Shown here: positions 14,362-21,458 of the stretch, piece after piece
Position numbering within the stretch: the first letter of the stretch is position 1
Layout: every line of letters begins with the position of its first letter
Source: Scleromatobacter sp038208735
GTDB taxonomy: Bacteria; Pseudomonadota; Gammaproteobacteria; Burkholderiales; Burkholderiaceae_C
Assembly (NCBI GenBank): GCA_038208735.1
Contig: JBBQYL010000071.1
Coordinates: forward strand, 1-22,454
Reading direction: 5' to 3'
Length of the DNA stretch: 22,454 nt
Translations under genes and position numbers: made by a program
Notes under the pieces: generated by a model
Seen by the model: only the letters and a program-made list of their open reading frames with translations
Databases searched by the model: none
Told to the model about the DNA's origin: nothing

Positions 14362-15201
14362 ATGCGCGCGGTGCGCCACGCGCCGCTCGATCGCTGCATG
14401 TACTGCCTGGCCACGGGCACGCCGCGCACCGAGGAGCACCTGGTGCCGCGCGCGCTGGGCGGCCGACCGACGCTGCGCGACGCGGTGTGCGAGCCGTGCC
14501 GACGCCTGACGGGACGCCTCGAGCAGGCCACGCTGGACCGCGAGTTCGCCGTGCCCCGGACGCTGCTCGCGCTGAAGCGACGCCGCGCCCGCGCCAAGGG
14601 GCCGAGCCATTTGCCATGGGTGGCGATCGAAGGCGACACCGCGCCGTCCGCGTCGACACCGGCCACGTTCCCACGCACATTCTCGCTGCCGGCGTTCGAT
14701 CCGCCCGGGCTGCTGGCCGGCCTCGAGCGAACCGCGCCGCCCCGCATCGACTTCGTCGACTGCCACCTGAACCTGGGCACGCCCACGCGGCAGGCCCGCG
14801 CGCTCTCGCCGCCGCTGGTCGACCCGCACGCCTACGCGCACTCGATCGCCAAGTGGGCGTACGCGCTGGCCGTGGCCGAGCGCGGTCTGGCCTGCTGCGA
14901 CACGCGGCCCATGCGCGACCTGCTGCTGGGCCGCCGCGACGACGCGTTCGCCTTCGTGGGCACGCCCGCGCCGCGCGTGCCCGCGTCACGCGAGTGGCTG
15001 CACGACTTCGCCGTGCACGACGACGGCGGGTGGCTGACCGTGACGCTGGCGCTGTTCGCGTCGGGCGGGATGACGCCGTATCAAGTGGTCATCGGGCGGA
15101 CAGGGTGCCAGGCGTCGCGAGCAGGCTGGGAGGCTCATCCCGAGGCCATGCCGGCGCTGGCCGTGGTGCCCCGGGGCGGACTCGAACCGCCATGCCCGTG
15201 A
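14362..15201 (+). CDS. HNH-like endonuclease-fold protein
   Basis: This 279-residue protein has an N-terminal zinc/HNH-like module: CMYC (C12, C15), EEHLVPRALGG with E25/H26 and P29, and CEPCRRLTGRLEQATLD (C43, C46, G51, E54). The arrangement CxxC...EHxxPxALGG...CxxC matches HNH_5-type domains. The usual Asn after the last cysteine pair is replaced by Arg, so nuclease activity is uncertain. The rest (residues 60-265) is unfamiliar and contains DCHLNLGTPTRQARAL and DPHAYAHSIAKWAYALAVAERG. No strong ribosome-binding site precedes 14362. The final residues (VPRGGLEPPCP) are read from the antisense strand of tRNA-Leu, so the C-terminus overlaps an RNA gene. It may be co-transcribed with murI, but no functional link is evident. 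Confidence 0.7.
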   Translation: MRAVRHAPLDRCMYCLATGTPRTEEHLVPRALGGRPTLRDAVCEPCRRLTGRLEQATLDREFAVPRTLLALKRRRARAKGPSHLPWVAIEGDTAPSASTPATFPRTFSLPAFDPPGLLAGLERTAPPRIDFVDCHLNLGTPTRQARALSPPLVDPHAYAHSIAKWAYALAVAERGLACCDTRPMRDLLLGRRDDAFAFVGTPAPRVPASREWLHDFAVHDDGGWLTVTLALFASGGMTPYQVVIGRTGCQASRAGWEAHPEAMPALAVVPRGGLEPPCP

Positions 15202-15251
15202 GGGCGCGGGATTTTAAGTCCCGAGTGTCTGACCAATTTCACCACCGGGGC
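15164..15251 (-). tRNA. tRNA-Leu, anticodon UAA
   Basis: On the minus strand the acceptor stem GCCCCGG (15251-15245) pairs with CCGGGGC (15174-15168), followed by discriminator A and an encoded CCA (15166-15164). The anticodon stem-loop is CGGGA-CTTAAAA-TCCCG with anticodon TAA at 15216-15214. A long variable arm (CGCCCTCACGGGCAT) follows, as in class II tRNAs, then the T-arm GGCGG-TTCGAGT-CCGCC. The D-loop reads AAATTGGTCAGAC. The 3' end overlaps the antisense end of the HNH-like gene by 38 nt. Confidence 0.97.
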
Positions 15252-15328
15252 GCGCGCCCATTGTGGCAGGCGCGCCGGGTCCATCGATTGCTCCTGCGCT
15301 CGGGATCGGACGGCCCAAGGAGCGCGCC

Positions 15329-15595
15329 ATGGACTGGCATTGCATCAACTTCAAGCGGGGCGGACTCAACGAAGCGGAGGCCGCGGATCTCGTGCTCGCG
15401 CTGGAGGACGCCTACGACAGCGCGGGCGAGCCGCCCGCCGCCGAGGTGTTCCTGGCACGCGGCGGCATCGGCGACTACCAGTTCTACCTGTCGCCCGAGG
15501 CGGCCAGCATGGCCCCGGGCGTGCTGCAACGTTTCCATGCGGTGATGTGCGAGCCGCCGCCCGACCTGCATCGCTGCACGCCGATGATTCTCTGA
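15329..15595 (+). CDS. Small conserved-looking hypothetical protein
   Basis: This 88-residue acidic soluble protein begins MDWHCINFKRGGLNEAEAAD and starts at 15329, where AAGGAG lies 6 nt upstream, a strong ribosome-binding site. It has no signal peptide or membrane segment. A compact alpha/beta character is suggested by LVLALEDAYDSAG followed by AEVFLARGGIGDYQFYLSPEAA. Three cysteines are present (C5, one in VMCEPP and one in HRCTP). I do not recognise the family. It converges on the permease gene at 15617, leaving 21 nt between the stop codons. Good start signals and coding-like composition support a real gene. Confidence 0.72.
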   Translation: MDWHCINFKRGGLNEAEAADLVLALEDAYDSAGEPPAAEVFLARGGIGDYQFYLSPEAASMAPGVLQRFHAVMCEPPPDLHRCTPMIL

Positions 15596-15616
15596 AGGGC
15601 CGCGACGGGCGCTCGC

Positions 15617-16552
15617 TCAGCGCAGCAGCGCGATGCACACCGGAACGGTGACCAGCGACAGCACCGTCGTCACGAACATGATGCGCGACGCCCGCGCCAC
15701 GTCACGCCGGTAGAACTCTGCCAGCATGAACGGGCCGGTGCCGGTGGGCAGCGCATTCAGCAGCACCGCCGTCGTGGCCCACACCGGCGGCAGGTGGAAC
15801 ACCGCGATGGCCAGCACGGCGCAGATCGCGGGCAGCACCAGCAGCTTGGCCACCACCACGGGCGCCAGCGGCGTGGCCTGCGCGCCGGCTGGCGCGGGCT
15901 GGGCCAGCAGCGCGCCGATGGACACCAGCGCGCACGGCCCCGCCGCGCCGGACAACAGCTCCAGCAACCGATGCGGCGCGTTGGGCATCGTCCAGCCGGT
16001 GGCCGACCACAGGCCGCCGGCCACCGTGGCCACCACCAGCGGGTTGCGCGCCACCGCGCGAAGCGCCTTGGCCACCGACGCCAGCGGCGAGGCCGACGTC
16101 GCGCCGCCGCCACCCAGCTCCAGCAGCACGATGCCCACCGCGAACAGCAGCACCGCCGTGAGCAGCGTGGCGATCGTGGCCGGGATCAGGGCCTCCTTGC
16201 CCAGCAGCAGCACGCTCAGCGGGATGCCGATGAAGCCGGAGTTGGCGTACGTGGCGCCGAAGCTGTCGAGGCAGCGCTCGGCGAACGGCCGCGAGCGCGG
16301 CAGCCACCAGAACGTGGCGACGAAGGTGAGCACCATCGCGCCCGTGTACGACACCACGAACTGCGGCTGCCACAGTTGGCGCAGCGACGCGCCGGAGATG
16401 CCCTCGAACAGCAGCGCCGGCAGCGCCAGCCAGACCACGAACGCGGTAAGCTCGCGCGCCGCGTCGGGGCCCATCAGATGGCGGCGACGCAGGAACCAGC
16501 CGAGGAAGATCAGCGCGAGAAGCGGGAAGAAGCTGTCGACGATGGCGGACAT
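15617..16552 (-). CDS. AEC-family permease (auxin efflux carrier superfamily)
   Basis: This 311-residue inner-membrane protein has about ten hydrophobic segments. It begins MSAIVDSFFPLLALIFLGWFLRRRHLMGPDAARELTAFVVWLALPALLFEGI, typical of AEC transporters. Further marks are SFGATYANSGFIGIPLSVLLLGKEALIPATIATLL, where the NSGFIGIP core is a family hallmark, and LNALPTGTGPFMLAEFYRRDVARASRIMFVTTVLSLVTVP near the C-terminus. Members export or import organic anions such as malonate, malate or lactate, or amino acids; the substrate here is unknown. The start at 16552 is chosen because the signature N-terminus begins there, although a longer frame exists and no clear ribosome-binding site is present. 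It lies 52 nt downstream of the small DNA-binding-like gene on the same strand. Confidence 0.9.
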   Translation of the reverse strand: MSAIVDSFFPLLALIFLGWFLRRRHLMGPDAARELTAFVVWLALPALLFEGISGASLRQLWQPQFVVSYTGAMVLTFVATFWWLPRSRPFAERCLDSFGATYANSGFIGIPLSVLLLGKEALIPATIATLLTAVLLFAVGIVLLELGGGGATSASPLASVAKALRAVARNPLVVATVAGGLWSATGWTMPNAPHRLLELLSGAAGPCALVSIGALLAQPAPAGAQATPLAPVVVAKLLVLPAICAVLAIAVFHLPPVWATTAVLLNALPTGTGPFMLAEFYRRDVARASRIMFVTTVLSLVTVPVCIALLR

Positions 16553-16604
16553 GGGGACGGGCGTCGCGAGCCTCGGCCCGGGTCGAACGATTCCACCACA
16601 ACCC

Positions 16605-16961
16605 TCAGTCGCCCTTGGGACGGCCCGTCTTGAGCGTGGGCACCGCGCCGACCGCCTTGAGGAACGCACGGTCGTTCATGGCCGCCAACGCCTGGATGCC
16701 GGCGCGCAGCAGCTCGCTCTTGCGCACGTGCTTCTCGAGGCCCAGCGCACGGGCTTTCAGCGCGTCGATGACCTGGTACTCGTCCTTGGGCATCGTGAAG
16801 CTGTCTCGCACGAGCTTGGGCTTGTGGGCCTTGGCCGAGGCGGGCTCAGGAGCCGGCGGCGCGGACTCGGCAACGGTGGCGGCGGCCTCGGCCGTCTCGG
16901 TGGGCTTGCTCACGCCCTTGGGAATGCGCTTGGCGTGGATCGGGCTGGGCGTGCGGGCCAT
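16605..16961 (-). CDS. Small putative DNA-binding protein (ribbon-helix-helix-like C-terminus)
   Basis: This 118-residue basic protein has a low-complexity Ala/Pro/Glu-rich linker (residues 20-50). Its C-terminal region, KLVRDSFTMPKDEYQVIDALKARALGLEKHVRKSELLRAGIQALAAM, resembles ribbon-helix-helix regulators: a beta strand (DSFTMPKDEY) and then two helices. A basic tail (LKTGRPKGD) follows. ATG 16961 is chosen because AGGACAG precedes it; an in-frame ATG at 16979 is an alternative. Just upstream lie GTTTATAC direct repeats, a probable autoregulatory operator. Function is otherwise unknown. The motif assignment is by eye and could be wrong. Confidence 0.65.
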   Translation of the reverse strand: MARTPSPIHAKRIPKGVSKPTETAEAAATVAESAPPAPEPASAKAHKPKLVRDSFTMPKDEYQVIDALKARALGLEKHVRKSELLRAGIQALAAMNDRAFLKAVGAVPTLKTGRPKGD

Positions 16962-16980
16962 GGGCTGTCCTGTCTGCATT

Positions 16981-17015
16981 AACGGTTTATACAGTTTATA
17001 CCTTTTTAAACGGTT
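16981..17015 (-). promoter_or_regulatory. Direct-repeat operator or promoter upstream of the small DNA-binding gene
   Basis: Two copies of GTTTATAC (16985-16992 and 16994-17001) lie 9 bp apart start to start, flanked by AACGGTT at 16981-16987 and 17009-17015. The cluster is sharply AT-rich in GC-rich surroundings and sits about 20-55 nt upstream of the start codon at 16961. The same bases on the minus strand (GTATAAAC) could supply a -10 hexamer. An autoregulatory operator is the simplest reading. Confidence 0.5.
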
Positions 17016-17016
17016 C

Positions 17017-17600
17017 ACCGCCGATCTGCGGGGCGCTTTGGTTTGCGGTGCGCGTTTGGTGGATCACGATGCGTGGGGCCGTAGACATCGCGCGGTCAGT
17101 CACGACTCACCGGGCAAGTCTCTTTTGTTCGTGTCCTCCGCCGGCCTGCGGCGCGGCTCCTCCTTGACTTCATAAAAGAGACTCGCCCGGTTCGCCGTTC
17201 CATGCCCGGCCTGCCAGCGGACAACATTCGACGGGGAAAATTCCGCCAATGTACGAGGTGGTCTTGGCCTCGTCGGGCCATCGAGGCCGCGACGATGCCC
17301 GCGGCCAGCCGGCTCACACGCCGTCGGGCCTGACGCGAATCGCGGATCGAGATGACGACGCTACTTTTCGTGATCGACGACCTGCACCGCCTCGTCATTC
17401 CGCGCGTAGTCGCCGAATCCAGCGCTGAGAGTCCGCCACCGTGGATCCTGCGACTGCGCGCAGGATGACGACGGTTTGCCAGCGTTGTGCGCGCAGGATG
17501 GACGAAAAGGAGGAGGAGGCCGCAGGCCGACGGGGGACACGAACAAAAGAGACTTCCCCGGTGAGTCGTGACTGACCCGAGCGACGCCCCGCAGATCGGC
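17017..17600. repeat. ~580-bp non-coding repeat element with long inverted arms
   Basis: The arms are 17095-17163 and 17513-17576: GTCAGTCACGACTCACCGGG, then AAGTCTCTTTTGTTCGTGTC, recur inverted with few mismatches. An outer block GCCGATCTGCGGGGCG (about 17020-17035) recurs inverted at about 17585-17600; the left side has some 60 nt extra between blocks. A third inverted copy of the CCGGGC-AGTCTCTTTT core at 17174-17190 can pair with 17110-17126 (one mismatch). No supported gene lies in 16962-17763; long frames across this region are not coding-like. It is probably a dispersed non-autonomous element or a composite of several repeats. Confidence 0.75.
17389..17473. repeat. Imperfect palindromic repeat inside the larger element
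   Basis: The half-sites CGTCATTCCGCGCGTAGTCG (from about 17391) and, inverted, CGTCATCCTGCGCGCAGTCG (ending about 17471) face each other across a short centre (CCGAATCCAGCG...GTGGATCCTG). Another GCGCGCAGGATG half-site follows at about 17490-17502. The layout resembles the widespread GTCATTCC...GGAATGAC type intergenic repeats of proteobacteria (recalled, not searched). Confidence 0.55.
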
Positions 17601-17763
17601 GATGAGCGTTTTGAAACCATCGAATGCGGTTCGGGGGCTACCTCTTGGGACCAATCGTCGCAGATCGGTCACGGTACGGTCATGGGTATCCGGGACAGTC
17701 GTTCCGTCCCGCGCCGGTCCACGAGACCGACGCGTCCAGAGAACAAACCCCGGAGAGAGATCG

Positions 17764-18354
17764 ATGAACAAGCACTTGATGGCGGCCGCCCTGGCCGCCG
17801 CGGCCGCGATCGCGGCGCCCGCCCACGCCACCACCGTCGCGCTGCCCGCCGACGGCAGCTGGCACGAATTCAACGTGGACGCCGCGGCGCCGCCGGCCAA
17901 CGGCACGGGCTGGATCGACTACGCCGACGGCTCGCCGCTGAGCTTCCAGTTCACGATCGCCGCCGGCACCACCGGCACCCTCAGCGTGGTGGATGCCGGC
18001 TTCGCCGGCGACACGTTCACGATCAACAACTTCGGCGCCACGCTGGGGCGGACGTCGAGCGTGGCGATCGGCAATGTCGAGGGCAACGTCGAGTTCGACT
18101 TCGACGCCGCTTTCGGCAACGCCGCCTACAGCCACGGCGTGTTCACGCTCGGCGCCGGCACGTACGAAATCAGCGGCTCGCTGCTGCAGTCGGTCCAGGA
18201 CGACATTGCCGGCACCGACCTCGACGCCACCAACGGCGCGCTGCGCCTGAGCGTGTCGTCGGTGCCCGAGCCCTCCGGCATCGCGCTGTCGCTGAGCGGC
18301 CTCGCCGCCGTCGCGCTGGTGGCCCGCCGCCGCCGTCCCAACCCGTCGATCTGA
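17764..18354 (+). CDS. PEP-CTERM sorting-signal exported protein
   Basis: This 196-residue secreted protein has a signal peptide (MNKHLMAAALAAAAAIAAPAHA, cleavage after AHA). Its beta-rich mature domain (residues 23-165) is rich in Gly, Ala, Thr and Asp. The C-terminal PEP-CTERM tripartite tail consists of VPEPSG, the hydrophobic helix IALSLSGLAAVALVA and the basic end RRRRPNPSI. Such proteins are processed by exosortase (EpsH) and are typically found in bacteria that make exopolysaccharide. No exosortase is in this window. The start at 17764 has GGAGAGAG just upstream. The nucleotidase gene begins 12 nt after its stop, so the two are probably co-transcribed. The cargo domain is not recognised. 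Confidence 0.88.
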   Translation: MNKHLMAAALAAAAAIAAPAHATTVALPADGSWHEFNVDAAAPPANGTGWIDYADGSPLSFQFTIAAGTTGTLSVVDAGFAGDTFTINNFGATLGRTSSVAIGNVEGNVEFDFDAAFGNAAYSHGVFTLGAGTYEISGSLLQSVQDDIAGTDLDATNGALRLSVSSVPEPSGIALSLSGLAAVALVARRRRPNPSI

Positions 18355-18366
18355 GGACGCCCCATC

Positions 18367-20301
18367 ATGAAGACCTCCCTCCTGTCGCTGGGCCGCACGC
18401 TGCTGGCCGCCGCCCTGGCCAGTGCTTTCGCCAGCGCCGCCCTGGCACAGTCCGCCACCGCGCCGATCACCATCAAGATCATCGGGTTCAACGACTTCCA
18501 CGGCAACCTGCAATCGCCCGGCACCTTCGGCCAGAACACGCTCGTGCCGTCGGCCCAGCGCCCGGCCGTGGGCGGCGCCGAGTACATCGCCGCCTACGTC
18601 GCCCGGCTGAAGTCGCAGAACCCGCTCAACGCGGTGGTGGGCGGCGGCGACTTCATCGGCGCCTCGCCGCTGATCTCGGCGCTGTTCTTCGACGAGCCGG
18701 CCGTCGAGGTGATGAACCACGTGGGCGTCGACTTCACGTCGGTGGGCAACCATGAATTCGACAAGGGCTCGGCCGAGCTGAAGCGCCTGCAGAACGGCGG
18801 CTGCAAGCTCACCAACGGCCAGCCCGACCCGAACAGCTGCCGCGGCCTCGGCTCGCGCGCGCCGGGCACCTTCGACGGCGCGAAGTTCAAGTGGCTGTCG
18901 GCCAACGTGGTGGAGAACGCCACCGGCCACACGCTGCTGGCGCCCTACGGCATCAAGTCGTTCGACGGCGTGAAGGTGGCCTTCATCGGCATGACGCTCA
19001 AGGGCACGCCCGGCATCGTCACGCCCACCGGCGTGGCGGGCCTCACGTTCCGGGACGAGGCCGAAACCGTCAACTCGCTCGTGCCCCGGCTGCGCGCGCA
19101 AGGCATCGAGGCCATCGTGGTGCTCGTCCACCAGGGCGGCTTCCAGTCCAGCCCCAACGTGGGCGACATCAACGGCTGTGACGGCAACCTGAAGAACGCC
19201 GACGGCAGCGCCTCCGACATCGAGAAGATCGTCAATCGCCTCGACGACGCCGTCGACCTGGTGATCAGCGCGCACACGCACGCCGCCTACAACTGCTCGG
19301 CCAACACCGTCGACGTGAAGAGCGTCGGCGGCGCGACGCAGTCGACGCCGCGCGCCACCGGCCTGCGCAACAAGGCGGGGCGCCTCGTGCCTGTCACCAG
19401 CGCCAGCGCGTTCGGCCGCATCGTCACCGACATCGACGTGACGCTGGACCCGAAGACGCGCAACGTGATCGGCGTGTCGCCCACCAACCGCCTGGTCGAC
19501 CGCACCGACCCGGCCATCAACCAGGCCATCGCCACCGATCCCACGGTGCGCAACATCGTGCAGGGCTACAACGCGCTGGTGTCGCCGCTGGCGGGCGCCG
19601 TGGTCGGCACGATCTCGAAGGCGCTGCGGTCCACCGCCAACGCGGCCGGCGAGATGCCCGCGGGCAGCCTGATCGCCGACGCGCAGCTGCTGGCCACGCA
19701 GCCCGCCGGGCTCGGAGGCGCGCAGATCGCCTTCATGAACGCCGGCGGCGTGCGCTCGCCTGGCTTCCTGTCGGCGGCCGGCACGTACCCGTACGCGCTC
19801 ACGTATGGCGACGCGTTCACCGTGCAGCCGTTCGGCAACAGCCTGGTCACGCTGACGCTCACGGCCGCGCAGCTGAAGGCGCTGCTGGAGCAGCAGTTCA
19901 GCGGCTGCTCGGGCCAGACCGCCAATCGCGTGATGCAGGCGTCCAACGGCCTGAAGTACTCGTGGAGCGCCAGCGCCCCGGCGTGCTCGAAGATCGTCGA
20001 CGTCACCTTCACGCCCACCGACGTCACCGCGACGCCACCGGTCGCCACGGGCGCGCCGGAGATCGTCGTCTCGAACGGGGTGGTGCAGAACCCGGGCCAC
20101 ACCTTCCGCGTCACGGTCAACAACTTCATGGCCACCGGCGGCGATGGCTTCACCACGTTGCTGGGGGGCGTGAACTCGCTGGGCGGCGCGCAGGACATCG
20201 ACGCGCTGGTGGCCTACCTGGCCAGCTACAAGTCGCCGGCCCCGGCCTACGACCCGACGCTGCCGGCGATGGGCATCCCGCGCGTGACGCAGCTGCCTTG
20301 A
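18367..20301 (+). CDS. Exported 5'-nucleotidase / metallophosphoesterase
   Basis: This 644-residue protein has a signal peptide (LLAAALASAFASAALAQ, cleavage near residue 28). Its N-terminal calcineurin-like phosphoesterase domain has the dinuclear metal motifs FNDFHG (D43, H45), GGGDFIGAS (D95), GNHEFD (N128, H129), a later VLVHQGG and SAHTHAAY. The C-terminal 5'-nucleotidase domain (about 380-620) includes AGSLIADAQLLA, AFMNAGGVRSPG and YGDAFTVQPFGNSLVTLTLTAAQLKALLEQQF. It resembles UshA/NutA-type enzymes that dephosphorylate nucleotides in the periplasm, here likely for phosphate or nucleoside scavenging. Cysteine pairs (in NGGCK, NSCRG and GCDGN) may form disulfides. It follows the PEP-CTERM gene by 12 nt and overlaps or abuts the next gene. 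The exact substrate is uncertain. Confidence 0.93.
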   Translation: MKTSLLSLGRTLLAAALASAFASAALAQSATAPITIKIIGFNDFHGNLQSPGTFGQNTLVPSAQRPAVGGAEYIAAYVARLKSQNPLNAVVGGGDFIGASPLISALFFDEPAVEVMNHVGVDFTSVGNHEFDKGSAELKRLQNGGCKLTNGQPDPNSCRGLGSRAPGTFDGAKFKWLSANVVENATGHTLLAPYGIKSFDGVKVAFIGMTLKGTPGIVTPTGVAGLTFRDEAETVNSLVPRLRAQGIEAIVVLVHQGGFQSSPNVGDINGCDGNLKNADGSASDIEKIVNRLDDAVDLVISAHTHAAYNCSANTVDVKSVGGATQSTPRATGLRNKAGRLVPVTSASAFGRIVTDIDVTLDPKTRNVIGVSPTNRLVDRTDPAINQAIATDPTVRNIVQGYNALVSPLAGAVVGTISKALRSTANAAGEMPAGSLIADAQLLATQPAGLGGAQIAFMNAGGVRSPGFLSAAGTYPYALTYGDAFTVQPFGNSLVTLTLTAAQLKALLEQQFSGCSGQTANRVMQASNGLKYSWSASAPACSKIVDVTFTPTDVTATPPVATGAPEIVVSNGVVQNPGHTFRVTVNNFMATGGDGFTTLLGGVNSLGGAQDIDALVAYLASYKSPAPAYDPTLPAMGIPRVTQLP

Positions 20302-20303
20302 GC

Positions 20304-21425
20304 GTGGCCCCGCTGCTGCGGCGCGCGGGCGTCGCGGGTTGGATCGCGGCGGCGTGCGTCGTGGCGCATGCCCACGACGAAGAGGCCGCCGCGGCGGCCA
20401 GGATGCCCCGACGCGCGGCCTTGCTGGTGCGCGCGCAGGCCGAGCTCGAACACGGCGACGCCGCGCAGGCGCTGGACGACTTCGAGCGTGCGGCGATGAT
20501 GCTGCACGCCTCCGACGCCGAGCTCGGCCTGATCCGCGCCGCGATGCAGGACGGGCAGTACCGCCGCGCGCTCGCGTTCTGCGCGCACACGGCGGGCGAG
20601 CACACCGACGACGCCGATGGCGGCGCGCTCTACGCCTGGCTGCTGCGCATCGGCGGCCAGGGCGGGCAGTCGGAACGCGTCCTCGCGGAGGCTCGCGCGC
20701 ACACGCCCGACGCGCCCGTGACGACCGCCACCGAGGCCGCGTTGTCGACCGCCTCGCCCGTCGCCACCGGCGTGCTGCTGCAGGCGCCACACCGGATGGC
20801 ACCCTGGGTCGTCGCGCTCGACGCGTCGCTGCCCGGGCCGGCGGCGCGCTTCGCCTCGAACGCGGTGCTGGTGGACGACGGCCGCGCCGCGCTGCTGCCG
20901 CTGTCCGCGCTCGGGCCGGACGCCGGCGCGCGGCTGTGGGTGCGCAACGGCCTGGGCCAGTCGGTGGAGGCACGCCGCGATGACGACGCGGCGCTGGCCG
21001 CGCGCGGCCTGGCGCGCCTGCGGCTGGCCTCGGCCCTGCCGGTGGGCGTCTCGCGCGAGGCCGGTGGCCGGCCGCCGTTCGCCGGCAGCCCGGGGTATGC
21101 GGTGGCGTTCGCGGCGACCCGAGAGCCCGCCTGGCCGATGCTGGCGCAGGGCTTCCTGGGCGGCAACGTCGGCGCCGGCGAGACGCGCCGGTTGGGTTTC
21201 GCGGCGTCGCCCGGCGCGCCGGTGCTGGACGCTCGCGGCGACCTGGTGGGCATCACGCTGGCCGCCGCCGACGCGCGCACCACGTGGCTGCCGCTGTCCG
21301 ACGCCACCGCTGCGGCGTCACCCGCCAGCGCCCCGGCCCGCCACGGACTCGCATTGGTCGCCCCGGACGAGATTTACGAGGCCGGGCTGCGGCGCGCGTT
21401 GCAGGTGCTGGTCGCACCACGTTGA
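20304..21425 (+). CDS. Exported protein: TPR-like helices plus degenerate trypsin-like domain
   Basis: This protein of about 373 residues starts with GTG 20304 or TTG 20298; the latter overlaps the stop of the nucleotidase gene. Either start gives a signal peptide (PLLRRAGVAGWIAAACVVAHAHDEE). Residues 30-130 are helical and TPR-like (ALLVRAQAELEHGDAAQALDDFERAAMM). The second half resembles a chymotrypsin-fold protease: SNAVLVDDGRAALLPLSALG, GYAVAFAATREPAWPMLAQGFLGG and GFAASPGAPVLDARGDLVGITL. Where active enzymes have GNSGGP this one has ASPGAP, so the catalytic Ser is absent and it is probably a non-catalytic binding protein. Coupling to the nucleotidase suggests a shared envelope function. 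The fold call is moderate. Confidence 0.7.
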   Translation: MAPLLRRAGVAGWIAAACVVAHAHDEEAAAAARMPRRAALLVRAQAELEHGDAAQALDDFERAAMMLHASDAELGLIRAAMQDGQYRRALAFCAHTAGEHTDDADGGALYAWLLRIGGQGGQSERVLAEARAHTPDAPVTTATEAALSTASPVATGVLLQAPHRMAPWVVALDASLPGPAARFASNAVLVDDGRAALLPLSALGPDAGARLWVRNGLGQSVEARRDDDAALAARGLARLRLASALPVGVSREAGGRPPFAGSPGYAVAFAATREPAWPMLAQGFLGGNVGAGETRRLGFAASPGAPVLDARGDLVGITLAAADARTTWLPLSDATAAASPASAPARHGLALVAPDEIYEAGLRRALQVLVAPR

Positions 21426-21442
21426 GCCCGGCCGGCGCTACA

Positions 21443-21458
21443 CTGGATGGATGAACAG
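21443..21458 (+). promoter_or_regulatory. Near-consensus LexA (SOS) box over the umuD-like start codon
   Basis: CTGG-N8-ACAG at 21443-21458 matches the proteobacterial LexA consensus CTGT-N8-ACAG with one mismatch. It covers the ATG at 21451. TACACT just before (21439-21444) is a passable -10 but no -35 is clear. SOS control of umuDC is well established in the family, which raises the prior for this site. Confidence 0.5.

Noticed and set aside
15164..15251. tRNA-Leu as attachment site of an integrated element
   Set aside because: No integrase and no duplicated tRNA 3' end were seen within the window.
17096..17620. 174-codon minus-strand frame across the inverted-repeat element
   Set aside because: Its ends are dictated by the inverted arms, its composition is not protein-like and there is no ribosome-binding site.
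17680..20973. 1097-codon minus-strand open frame
   Set aside because: It is a shadow of the PEP-CTERM, 5'-nucleotidase and exported genes on the plus strand, with Arg/Ala-rich low-complexity translation.
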